Positions 1 through 5,299 of a stretch of DNA of 9,425 nucleotides are shown piece after piece (position 1 is the first letter of the stretch; every line of letters starts with the position of its first letter). Both the position numbers and the translations under genes were made by a program. This DNA is from JBBDXI01 sp040902425. GTDB lineage: Bacteria; Planctomycetota; Phycisphaerae; Phycisphaerales; UBA1924. The stretch covers positions 1-9,425 of the forward strand of contig JBBDXI010000001.1 of the NCBI GenBank assembly GCA_040902425.1, read 5' to 3'. Below the pieces are notes generated by a model. It was given only the letters and a program-made list of their open reading frames with translations. It was not told the DNA's origin and ran no database searches.

Positions 1-10
1 GGGGGGGGGG
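1..10. other. Poly-G run at the left edge, probably a contig-end artefact
   Basis: Ten consecutive G open the window directly before recognisable sigma-factor coding sequence. Homopolymers also sit beside both N gaps, so this run is probably an assembly edge and not genomic sequence. The glycines it would encode should not be trusted as part of the sigma factor. Confidence 0.6.
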
Positions 11-466
11 TATCTGGCGGCGGACGCGGTGCAGGAGACGTGGGTTCGGGTGATCCGGTTCGGGGGGAGCTTCAATGGGAAGAGCTCGCTGAAGACGTGG
101 CTCTACCGGGTGGCGATCAACGAGTGCAGGCGGGTGAAGGCGCGGGTGGGGAATGGGGGAGACCATGGGACGCATGAGACCCGTGGGACTCATGGGACTC
201 ATGGGGACGCGTGTTTGGCACGGGTTGCCGCCGAAGACGGCGTCGAACCCGTGGCACGGGATGAGGTCGATTCGGTTCGGGAGGCGGTGCGGGGGCTTTC
301 GGCGGAGCGGCGGATCGTGGTGCTGCTGTGCTATCACCGGGGGATGACGCACGAGCAGGCGGCGGAGATCCTGGGGTTGCCGGTGGGGACGCTGAAGACT
401 CGGCTGCGGGCGGCGATGACGGAGCTGCGGGCGAAGTTGGCGGCGGGTGAGAACGTGGCGACGTGA
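2..466 (+). CDS. ECF-type RNA polymerase sigma factor, 5' truncated
   Basis: This is a sigma-70 family (ECF) sigma factor that directs RNA polymerase to a specific promoter set. The frame is open to the left edge, so the N-terminus is missing. Region 2 is visible early: a DAVQETWVRV segment, then SSLKTWLYRVAINECRR, the conserved region 2 helices that bind core enzyme and the -10 element. Region 4 follows near the C-terminus: LSAERRIVVLLCYHRGMTHE, then an AAEILGLPVGTLKTRLRAA helix-turn-helix for -35 recognition. A GTG at 29 lies inside conserved region 2, so it is an internal valine codon and not the start. The linker between regions 2 and 4 is odd: it carries a 9-nt tandem array (164-208, a Gly-Thr-His-rich peptide) and a hairpin repeat (217-257), both in frame. 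The stop is TGA at 464-466. A DUF4349 membrane protein follows 118 nt downstream and may be its regulator. The family call is firm; the ECF subgroup is not assigned. Confidence 0.93.
   Translation, partial: GGGYLAADAVQETWVRVIRFGGSFNGKSSLKTWLYRVAINECRRVKARVGNGGDHGTHETRGTHGTHGDACLARVAAEDGVEPVARDEVDSVREAVRGLSAERRIVVLLCYHRGMTHEQAAEILGLPVGTLKTRLRAAMTELRAKLAAGENVAT
164..208 (+). repeat. 9-nt tandem repeat inside the sigma-factor linker
   Basis: Five contiguous 9-nt units starting at 164, 173, 182, 191 and 200 follow the pattern CATGGGACT, with one to three changes in the outer units. The unit length is a multiple of three, so the array stays in frame and codes for a Gly-Thr-His-like tripeptide pattern. 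It falls between regions 2 and 4, where ECF sigma factors tolerate length variation. Unit count could vary between strains without breaking the gene. Confidence 0.8.
217..257 (+). repeat. Hairpin repeat R1 (ends GTGGCAC), inside the sigma-factor gene
   Basis: Arms CACGGGTT (219-226) and AACCCGTG (246-253) pair perfectly. An inner CGCC/GGCG pairing (229-232 with 239-242) closes a GAAGAC loop. GGCACGGG is present on both sides (217-224 and 253-260). The 3' end reads GTGGCAC, as in R2 and R4 (R3 ends ATGGCAC). It lies 8 nt after the 9-nt tandem array and is translated in frame as part of the linker. Confidence 0.65.
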
Positions 467-482
467 TGCCCGTGGCACGGAA

Positions 483-527
483 GAGCACTGACCGCCCAGA
501 GCTGCGGTCAGTGGCACGTTCAGCGGG
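483..527 (+). repeat. Hairpin repeat R2 between sigma factor and DUF4349 gene
   Basis: The 10-bp stem CACTGACCGC (486-495) pairs with GCGGTCAGTG (504-513) around the loop CCAGAGCT, followed by the tail GGCACGTTCAGCGGG. It matches R3 at 3707-3751 over 45 nt with five differences. Four of those form two compensating base-pair swaps in the stem. Just upstream, CCCGTGGCACGG (469-480) copies the right end of R1 (248-259), so repeat pieces are stacked here. It lies 17 nt after the sigma-factor stop and could act on the transcript, but the near-identical copy elsewhere points to a dispersed repeat. Most of the remaining spacer, 528-584, shows only a small 6-bp hairpin (554-569) before the next start. 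Confidence 0.8.
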
Positions 528-584
528 GGGTGCGTTTTGAGGGCGGGGGTTTGCCGCCGCATCCGGCGGGCGCGGGAGTAAGCG

Positions 585-1706
585 ATGACGACTCGGGATG
601 ATCTGGAGCGGGCGATCGAGGGGATGACGGCGGGGCCTCGGGGGGAGGGTGCGCTGTGGGAGCGGGCGCTGGAGCGGGTGGGGCGGGAGCCGCGGAAGGG
701 TGCGGCGTGGAGGCGGGTGCTGGGTGCGCCGCTGCCGGGGCGGGCGGTGTTGACGGGGTTGGCGGCGTGCGCGCTGCTGGTGCTGGTGGTGGGCGCGATG
801 CTCCCGTCCCTCGGGACGGCGCGGCGCGTGCGGATGCCGGCGCCGGCGCTGGTGATGGACCCCGATAGGACTGTGGACATCAGCGCACGGATGAACTCGG
901 GCGGGCCGGCGCAGGGGTACGGCGGGAAGGGCGGCGTCGATGAGATGGGAAGGCCCGTGGTTGCCTGGCTCGGGCAGCCGGGCGCCGGGGAGCCCGCGGC
1001 GGCGCCCGCGGATCGGCAGGTGGTTCGCAAGGCGACGATCGAGCTGGAGGCGGGGGATGTGGCCGCGGCGTTTGCGAAGGCGGTGCACGCGGTGAGCGAG
1101 GCTCGCGGGGAGTATGTGCAGGGGTCGTCGCTGACGGGGGAGGGGAACGCGGCTCGCGGGATGCTGACGTTGCGGGTGGCGGCGGGGCGGCTGGGGGCGG
1201 CGCTGCTGGAGCTGCGGGGGCTGGGGCTGGTGAAGAACGAGGTGACCAGCGGGGAGGATGTGACGTCGCAGGCGGTGGACCTGGAGGCGCGGCTGCGGAA
1301 CGAGCAGCGGGTGGAGGCGGAGCTGCTGGAGCTGCTCTCGTCGCGGGCGGAGGCGCCGCTGAAGGATGTGCTGGAGCTGCGGGAGTCGCTGGGGCGGGTG
1401 CGGGAGCAGATCGAGCGGCTGAGCGGGCAGCGGCAGCATCTGTCGCGGCTGGTGTCGCTGGCGACGGTGCTGGTGATCATCCGGGCGCCGGAGGCGGGGG
1501 AGGAGAAGCCGGCGGAGGCGGGGCTGTGGGAGTATTTCTCGGGGAGTGTGGGGCGGGCGTGGGAGTCGGGGCTGGCGTTCCTGGCGGACACGGTGGCGGG
1601 GCTGGTGCGGATCGCGGTGGGGGGGGTGATCTGGTGGGGGCTGGCGGGGGCGGCGATTGTGGTGCTGCTGAGGCAGAGGAAGAGGGAGTTGGCGCGGGGG
1701 GTGTGA
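585..1706 (+). CDS. DUF4349 domain membrane protein, putative sigma-factor partner
   Basis: The 373-residue protein has a short cytoplasmic N-terminus, a membrane span at about 54-74, a Gly/Pro/Ala-rich linker to about 145, and a DUF4349 domain at about 145-362. The domain opens with RQVVRKATIELEAGDV and contains a predicted coiled coil at about 228-290 (VDLEARLRNEQRVEAELLEL, then a heptad-rich stretch). It ends in a second hydrophobic span at about 331-362 with a basic tail (RQRKRELARGV). DUF4349 proteins are membrane-anchored and of unknown biochemical function. Following an ECF sigma factor, it may be a membrane anti-sigma factor or a signal-sensing partner. The zinc-binding His/Cys motif of classical anti-sigma factors is absent from the N-terminus, so that role is inference. 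The ATG at 585 has GGGAG at 574-578. Codons are strongly NNG-biased. Confidence 0.88.
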   Translation: MTTRDDLERAIEGMTAGPRGEGALWERALERVGREPRKGAAWRRVLGAPLPGRAVLTGLAACALLVLVVGAMLPSLGTARRVRMPAPALVMDPDRTVDISARMNSGGPAQGYGGKGGVDEMGRPVVAWLGQPGAGEPAAAPADRQVVRKATIELEAGDVAAAFAKAVHAVSEARGEYVQGSSLTGEGNAARGMLTLRVAAGRLGAALLELRGLGLVKNEVTSGEDVTSQAVDLEARLRNEQRVEAELLELLSSRAEAPLKDVLELRESLGRVREQIERLSGQRQHLSRLVSLATVLVIIRAPEAGEEKPAEAGLWEYFSGSVGRAWESGLAFLADTVAGLVRIAVGGVIWWGLAGAAIVVLLRQRKRELARGV

Positions 1707-1714
1707 ACGTTTCT

Positions 1715-1733
1715 TCGACCCCTTCGGGGTCGA
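1715..1733 (+). terminator. Stem-loop just after the DUF4349 stop, possible terminator
   Basis: An 8-bp perfect stem, TCGACCCC (1715-1722) with GGGGTCGA (1726-1733), has a TTC loop and starts 9 nt after the stop codon. No T-tract follows, so it is not a canonical intrinsic terminator. It may stabilise the 3' end or be a short palindromic repeat. Confidence 0.45.
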
Positions 1734-1750
1734 TGTGAATGGGGGCGGCT

Positions 1751-1780
1751 GATTACGGGGGCGTTGCCCCCGGCTACTGA
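1751..1780 (+). repeat. Hairpin repeat H1 (GTT loop, followed by GGCTACTGACT)
   Basis: Arms CGGGGGC (1756-1762) and GCCCCCG (1766-1772) form a 7-bp stem with a GTT loop. The flanks GATTA and GGCTACTGACT resemble those of a second copy at 7412-7438. There the stem changes at several positions but still pairs, and the loop stays GTT. This suggests a dispersed structured repeat. Confidence 0.6.
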
Positions 1781-1783
1781 CTG

Positions 1784-1801
1784 GCAGCCCATTCGGGCTG
1801 C
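1784..1801 (+). repeat. Third stem-loop upstream of the zinc-ribbon protein gene
   Basis: A 7-bp perfect stem, GCAGCCC (1784-1790) with GGGCTGC (1795-1801), closes an ATTC loop. With the stems at 1715 and 1756 it makes three hairpins in a row across 1715-1801, filling most of the spacer before the next gene. No clear -35/-10 pair is visible in the remaining 54 nt. Confidence 0.5.
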
Positions 1802-1855
1802 TTGGAGCGCGTGCGGCGCGGAACCTGATGGCCGCGGGTGTGGTAGACCTAGGGG

Positions 1856-3625
1856 ATGCACCCGAGCGGGATTACCGAGTGGGCGGCGGTGCTGGCGGGG
1901 GTTCCGCTGGCGCTGGCGGGTGTGGTTGTCGTGGGGCTGGCGCTGCTGCGGGATCGGGCTCGGGGTCGGGCGCGGTGCCCGCGGTGCTGGTATGAGTTGA
2001 CGCCGATGGTGGGGGGGGCCCTGCCCGAGCCGGCTTCGTTCGCGGGGGTGGTGTGCCCGGAGTGCGGGCGGAGCGTGGTGCGGGCGCGGCGGCTGTACAG
2101 GACGCGGCGGCACTGGCGGTGGGCGGGGGTCGGTGTGCTGGTGCTGGGGGTTGGGGCGTGGCTGGCGGCGTGGCCGTGGGCGCGCGGGGGGGAGTGGCGG
2201 AGGTGGCTGCCGGATACGGCGCTGATCGTGCTGCTCCCGCTGGTGGATGACGACTGGGTCGAGCGCGAGCTGACGCACAGGGTCCTGAGCGCCCGTGACG
2301 ATGCGGAGATCGATCTGGGGATTCTACGGGATGCCGACCCGTTCTGGGGGTGGCAGTGGCGGCTCCTGGTGAGCCGCGTTGAAGCCATGGACGACCACCC
2401 GCAGATGCGGCGCCGAAAGGTCATGGCGCTCATCGCGCACTCGCGGGAGCCGGAGATCGCGACGCGGGTGCTGATCGAGTGGCTGGGGGACCCGGACCCG
2501 GCGGTCCGCCACTTCGCGGCGTGGGCGATCAAGGCGAACCGGCACAGGCTGTCGGAGGACGAGCGCTCCGCGTGCGTCGCGGCGCTGGAGCGCGCGAAGG
2601 GGCTGCCGCTGCCCGCCCGCCAGCCGGACAACGCGGCGGAGTTGGCGCTCGCGTCGTTTGCGCTCCCGCCGGCGGACCCGGGAGCGATGACCGCGCCGCT
2701 GACGCCGGGGTCGATCGCGCGGCTGCTGGAGGGCGGGAACTCCGCGACGTTCGCGGCGGTATGCCGGCGGCTTGGGATCGACCACCGGGTTTTGACGTGG
2801 GCGTTCAACGGCGAGTCGGGCCCTTATCAGGTGAAGCGAATGGATGCGGAGTTTGACGGGCGCGCGGGGATGGACTGCGTGCTGCTGATCGGGCCCCAGG
2901 GGGGCGTTCACTGGCAGGGGCTGGTGTTCGGCGCGCGGGGCGGAGAGGTTCAGTTCCTTGGGCCGCTGAAACTGCTGAACAACGTCGGTCGGGACCCCGA
3001 GGTACGGGCGGAGACGGGGCCCGGGGGTCGGGTGTGGCTGGTGGCGCGGGTCGGGGGGGGCGCCAAGACCCCGCAGTTTTCACACCAGACCTTCAGCGAT
3101 ATCTGGGTGGACGCGACGGGCGGCACCCTGCGGGCGGTGCTGCGGGCGACGGTGGAAATGGAGAGGTACGACGAGGCCATGCCGCCGGCGGGGCGGCCGG
3201 TGAACGCGCGGGTGACGACGGGGGCGCCGCGGGTGATGGATGAGGCCGGGCGGCTCGTGGTGGAGTACGACACGACCGCGCGGTTCGAGGCGGGGTTCAG
3301 CGTGGAGTGGGAGGGGAAGCCGGGGGCCGAGCTGGCGCGCGCGGCGGGAGCGCTCTTCGAAGTCCGCGCGACGGCGCGGTGCGTCGAGGGGCGCGGCGGG
3401 CCGATCGGGGGTGGCGCGGCGTGGGAGGAGGGCGGTGCGCTGTTCCACGCGACCGGGAGTACGCCGGCGGAGTTTGTGGGCGCGTATCGGGCGGAGCTTC
3501 TGAAGCTGGCGAAGGGAGGGACAGAGGAGCAGCGGGCGTGGTTGCGGCTCTTCCTCGCGGGGTGTGCGAGGACGAAGGAGGTCGAGGAGGTTGAGGGTGC
3601 GCTGGGGGCGCGGGAGGAGAAGTGA
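1856..3625 (+). CDS. Zinc-ribbon, two-span membrane protein with HEAT-like segment, function unknown
   Basis: The 589-residue protein is not a family with a function I can name, but its parts are readable. A membrane span lies at about 10-31. A four-cysteine zinc ribbon follows: C41-P-R-C44-WYEL and C67-P-E-C70-GR, spaced like a treble-clef ribbon. A second span lies at about 87-108. Residues 196-250 are helical and HEAT-like (EIATRVLIEWLGDPDPAVRH). The rest is a large, mostly beta, soluble region without recognisable catalytic residues. CPRCWYEL...CPECGR beside membrane spans is common in planctomycete hypothetical proteins. The spans place the ribbon in a short loop, and topology decides its compartment. 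The ATG at 1856 has AGGGG directly against it (1851-1855), an unusually short spacing. A start a few codons later is possible but no better site is visible. The protein could be a membrane scaffold or regulator. Confidence 0.8.
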   Translation: MHPSGITEWAAVLAGVPLALAGVVVVGLALLRDRARGRARCPRCWYELTPMVGGALPEPASFAGVVCPECGRSVVRARRLYRTRRHWRWAGVGVLVLGVGAWLAAWPWARGGEWRRWLPDTALIVLLPLVDDDWVERELTHRVLSARDDAEIDLGILRDADPFWGWQWRLLVSRVEAMDDHPQMRRRKVMALIAHSREPEIATRVLIEWLGDPDPAVRHFAAWAIKANRHRLSEDERSACVAALERAKGLPLPARQPDNAAELALASFALPPADPGAMTAPLTPGSIARLLEGGNSATFAAVCRRLGIDHRVLTWAFNGESGPYQVKRMDAEFDGRAGMDCVLLIGPQGGVHWQGLVFGARGGEVQFLGPLKLLNNVGRDPEVRAETGPGGRVWLVARVGGGAKTPQFSHQTFSDIWVDATGGTLRAVLRATVEMERYDEAMPPAGRPVNARVTTGAPRVMDEAGRLVVEYDTTARFEAGFSVEWEGKPGAELARAAGALFEVRATARCVEGRGGPIGGGAAWEEGGALFHATGSTPAEFVGAYRAELLKLAKGGTEEQRAWLRLFLAGCARTKEVEEVEGALGAREEK

Positions 3626-3641
3626 GAGGGGGGCGGCGGGT

Positions 3642-3707
3642 CGGCCCCCTCCGGCTTGGCTGCGCTCGGCCACCTCCCCCGCCCACCCCCCCGAGCGGCG
3701 GGGGAGG
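3642..3707 (+). repeat. Dispersed C-rich repeat, copy A
   Basis: This 66-nt block recurs at 5200-5268. The shared parts are the first 14 nt (CGGCCCCCTCCGGC) and the whole right half from CTCGGCCACC to GGCGGGGGAGG. The copies differ in the middle (9 nt here, 11 nt there) and by one C in a C-run. The right half folds as an 11-bp perfect stem, CCTCCCCCGCC (3673-3683) with GGCGGGGGAGG (3697-3707), around a 13-nt loop. It starts 16 nt after the zinc-ribbon gene stop and could double as a transcription-end structure. The left part is C-rich on a strand that is otherwise strongly G-rich. Confidence 0.85.
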
Positions 3708-3751
3708 AGCATCGACCGCCCAGAGCGGCGGTCGATGGCACGTTCAGCGGG
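3707..3751 (+). repeat. Hairpin repeat R3, near-copy of R2
   Basis: The 10-bp stem CATCGACCGC (3710-3719) pairs with GCGGTCGATG (3728-3737) around the loop CCAGAGCG, followed by the tail GGCACGTTCAGCGGG as in R2. Compared with R2, stem positions 3 and 4 swap from CT to TC, and the partner arm swaps from AG to GA, so pairing is kept. It abuts repeat copy A directly, a stacked arrangement of two different repeat types. Confidence 0.85.
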
Positions 3752-3770
3752 AGGGGTCGCGGGTGGACGG

Positions 3771-3801
3771 NNNNNNNNNNGGGGGGGGGGGGGGGGGGGG
3801 G
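3771..3801. other. Assembly gap (10 N) followed by 21 G
   Basis: Ten Ns at 3771-3780 are followed by 21 G at 3781-3801. The fixed N count marks a gap of unknown length. The homopolymer is probably an assembly or sequencing artefact. Sequences on the two sides should not be treated as adjacent, and any reading frame crossing here is meaningless. Confidence 0.95.
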
Positions 3802-3820
3802 CACGGGTGAGAAGATACGG

Positions 3821-3857
3821 CACTGCTGCGCCGCGAGGACGCGGCGAGCAGTGGCAC
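3821..3857 (+). repeat. Hairpin repeat R4, 14-bp stem ending GTGGCAC
   Basis: CACTGCT (3821-3827) pairs with AGCAGTG (3847-3853), and CGCCGCG (3829-3835) pairs with CGCGGCG (3840-3846). One bulged G at 3828 and an AGGA loop complete the structure. GGCAC follows the stem as in R1-R3. Being 32 nt past the stop of the minus-strand dockerin-like gene (stop 3889-3891), it could also shape the 3' end of that transcript, but no T-run follows on the minus strand. Confidence 0.7.
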
Positions 3858-3888
3858 CCCGGCGCGGTCAGTGGTCGGACGTCAGCGG

Positions 3889-4428
3889 TCAGAGGGTGCG
3901 GGCCTCGGCTTCGCGGTAGTCGCGGAGGAACTCGCCGAGGTCGAGTTCGTCGAGGCGGCCGTCGTGGTTGAGGTCGGCGGCGGGGGCGCCGGCCTCGAAG
4001 GCGGCGGCGTAGGTGGCGACGTCGGCGGGGGTGAGGATGCCGTCGCAGCTCCAGTCGGCGCGGTACCACTGCTGACGGCCGGCGCGGCTGGCGGCGTGCT
4101 GGATGGTGAGGGCCATGTCCTCGCCGGGCTGGAGGGCGGACCAGGCGTTGGCGGCGGCGAGGGTCTCGAGGGTGATGCGGTGGCGCGGGGGTGGGGCGGG
4201 GGTGACCACGATGGCGCCGCCGGCGAGGCGGGAGGTGGTGGCGCGGGCGATGACGACGAAGGTCTCGGGGTCGCCGGGCGTGGGGGCCGCGGCGGTGGGG
4301 TCGGCGAGGGCGAGGGTGGAGGCGGAGAGCTCGGGCGGCGCGATGGGGGCGCGGGCGGCGAGGGTCTGGATGTAGCAGACGGCGGCGAAGGCGGTCCAAC
4401 CGGCGGCGGCGATCAGCGGCCTTCGCAT
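3889..4428 (-). CDS. Small secreted protein with paired dockerin/EF-hand calcium loops
   Basis: The 179-residue protein starts with a basic-hydrophobic N-terminus (MRRPLIAAAGWTAFAAVCYI), a likely signal peptide or anchor. A middle region of unknown fold (about 30-120) is rich in Ala, Pro and Thr. Two textbook calcium loops follow. Loop one is D125-x-S127-x-D129-G-x-L-T133-x-x-D136; loop two is D152-x-N154-x-D156-G-x-L-D160-x-x-D163. They lie 27 residues apart, as in type I dockerin or EF-hand pairs in planctomycete exported proteins. In cellulosomes dockerins bind cohesins; in planctomycetes the partner is generally unknown, so a role in surface attachment or complex formation is inference. 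The ATG (4426-4428) is supported by GAGGAG on the minus strand (plus 4436-4441), 7 nt away. Codons favour NNC, unlike the NNG of the plus-strand genes. The gene lies on the inter-gap contig, so its position relative to the neighbours depends on scaffolding. Confidence 0.85.
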   Translation of the reverse strand: MRRPLIAAAGWTAFAAVCYIQTLAARAPIAPPELSASTLALADPTAAAPTPGDPETFVVIARATTSRLAGGAIVVTPAPPPRHRITLETLAAANAWSALQPGEDMALTIQHAASRAGRQQWYRADWSCDGILTPADVATYAAAFEAGAPAADLNHDGRLDELDLGEFLRDYREAEARTL

Positions 4429-4508
4429 GCTCGGACTCCTCGTGGGGAGGGCCTAGGGGATACGCCGGGTGGGGGCTGAGGTTCCTGGGGGAGCGGCCCG
4501 CCGGGTTT

Positions 4509-4514
4509 CTTATA
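4509..4514 (-). promoter_or_regulatory. Possible -10 element for the dockerin-like gene
   Basis: On the minus strand TATAAG sits in the only AT-rich patch of this spacer (4505-4524), about 80 nt before the ATG at 4428. No good -35 hexamer is seen at the usual distance, so this is a weak candidate based on composition and position only. Confidence 0.25.
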
Positions 4515-4662
4515 GAGTAGTAGGTGGCAGGGGGTGCGTTGCGGGCGGCGGGCTGGGGGTGTCAAGGTACCGCGCGGCGGGGGTTTAGGGAAGGGGTTTG
4601 CTGGTGGCTTTCGGCGATCGGGAGTGGCCGGGACGAGGGGCGGCGCGGGTAGCTATGAAGAG

Positions 4663-4693
4663 AGGCATCCAGGCATGAGGCATCAAGGCATCG
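4663..4693 (+). repeat. Short tandem repeat, AGGCATC units
   Basis: Four units of 7-8 nt, AGGCATCC, AGGCATG, AGGCATCA and AGGCATCG, run from 4663 to 4693, just past the stop of the minus-strand LEA type 2 gene. It is a second, unrelated short tandem array besides the one in the sigma-factor gene. Confidence 0.7.
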
Positions 4694-4701
4694 AGTCCAG
4701 A

Positions 4702-5143
4702 TCAGGGGGCGTGAGCGGTGGTGGCGGGGGGATGCTGGGCGAGGTCTACGGAGCCTTGCTCGCGGAAGTGGATGGTGGGGCGGCGGAGGTTGAGGTCGAA
4801 GAGGACCCTCGCGAAGTGGCCGGGAGTGCTGTAGACGAGGCGGCCCTCGAGGGTGTAACCGGCGGGGCCGCCCTCTCCGCCCCCCGGGCGGGGTTGGCCG
4901 GGCTCGAGCCTGACGACGGCGGGGATCGAGATGGTCTGGGTGCCGAGGCGGCGGAGGTTGGCCTCGGGGGAGCGGATGCCGAAGAAGACAGGCTTTCCAT
5001 TCAGGCTGAGGGTGTAGCGGACCTCGTGGAGGGGGAGCTCCTCGGCGTTGCGGTTGAGGGCGTCGAGGTTGAAGGTGATGACGAGGCCGCGGTCGGATTC
5101 CTGGGAGACGAAGGCGCGGGCGAGGGAGAGTTGGGGGGGGGAG
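4702..5143 (-). CDS. LEA type 2 (WHy domain) protein, N-terminus lost in the gap
   Basis: Reading from the gap, 146 residues remain before the stop (complement of 4702-4704). Residues about 5-80 match the LEA14/WHy pattern. An opening strand FVSQESDRGLVITFNLDALN is followed by NRNAEELPLHEVRYTLSLNG (the hallmark 'N-N...P-L...Y-L-x-N-G' segment) and ISIPAVVRLE. The rest (GYTLEGRLVYSTPGHF, then ARVLFDLNLRRPTIHF) fits the closing strands of the same beta-sandwich. Bacterial LEA type 2 proteins are often exported lipoproteins linked to desiccation or envelope stress, but the signal region would lie in the gap and cannot be seen. A Gly/Pro/Glu-rich loop at about 81-95 is longer than in the minimal domain. 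Codons favour NNC. The true start is unknown; any start read beyond the Ns is spurious. Confidence 0.75.
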
Positions 5144-5174
5144 NNNNNNNNNNCCCCCCCCCCCCCCCCCCCCC
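5144..5174. other. Assembly gap (10 N) followed by 21 C
   Basis: Ten Ns at 5144-5153 are followed by 21 C at 5154-5174. It truncates the 5' end of the LEA type 2 gene. Both gaps have the same N count and the same homopolymer length on their right side, pointing to a shared technical cause. Confidence 0.95.
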
Positions 5175-5199
5175 GTACCGCGCCGGGAGAAGAGCGGGG

Positions 5200-5268
5200 C
5201 GGCCCCCTCCGGCCTCGCCTTCGGCTCGGCCACCTCCCCCCGCCCACCCCCCCGAGCGGCGGGGGAGG
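5200..5268 (+). repeat. Dispersed C-rich repeat, copy B
   Basis: This 69-nt copy matches 3642-3707 except for a variable middle and one extra C at the C-run. The extra C bulges the stem that is perfect in copy A. It lies 31 nt before the start of the 4Fe-4S/TPR gene and could sit in its 5' leader. The copies flank the inter-gap contig from outside, one before the first gap and one after the second. Confidence 0.85.
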
Positions 5269-5299
5269 GGCCGGTGCCGGGCATGTGGGGCGGGTGAAC

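Larger units (their letters stand above)
4429..4701. other. Intergenic stretch between the two minus-strand genes
   Basis: No convincing gene lies here on either strand; long frames on the plus strand are high-GC noise without family similarity. It holds the minus-strand ribosome binding site at 4436-4441, a possible weak promoter near 4509-4514 and an 8-nt tandem repeat at 4663-4693. The remaining sequence is G-rich on the plus strand like the genes, so the base skew here is not caused by coding. Confidence 0.6.

Noticed and set aside
29..31. GTG at 29 as start of the sigma factor
   Set aside because: The frame is open upstream and the preceding codons (YLAADA) belong to conserved region 2, so the gene is truncated and this GTG is internal.
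164..208. CRISPR-like reading of the 9-nt array
   Set aside because: Units are contiguous with no spacers and far too short. It is a simple coding tandem repeat.
117..1439. Minus-strand open frame of 440 residues over the sigma-factor and DUF4349 genes
   Set aside because: Pro/Arg/His-rich low-complexity translation without a domain, antisense to two recognisable genes.
1715..1733. Canonical rho-independent terminator
   Set aside because: The stem is good but no T-run follows, so only a possible terminator is annotated.
1849..2808. Minus-strand open frame of 319 residues opposite the zinc-ribbon protein
   Set aside because: Ser/Arg/Thr-rich translation without motifs. The plus frame has paired CPxC motifs and membrane spans.
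3781..3801. G21 run as a genuine quadruplex or regulatory element
   Set aside because: It directly abuts Ns and is matched in length by C21 at the other gap, so a technical cause is far more likely.
5048..5299. Upstream extension of the 4Fe-4S/TPR frame to 5048
   Set aside because: It runs through Ns and the C21 homopolymer, so the frame relation is arbitrary. ATG 5300 lies after the gap and precedes the first span sensibly.
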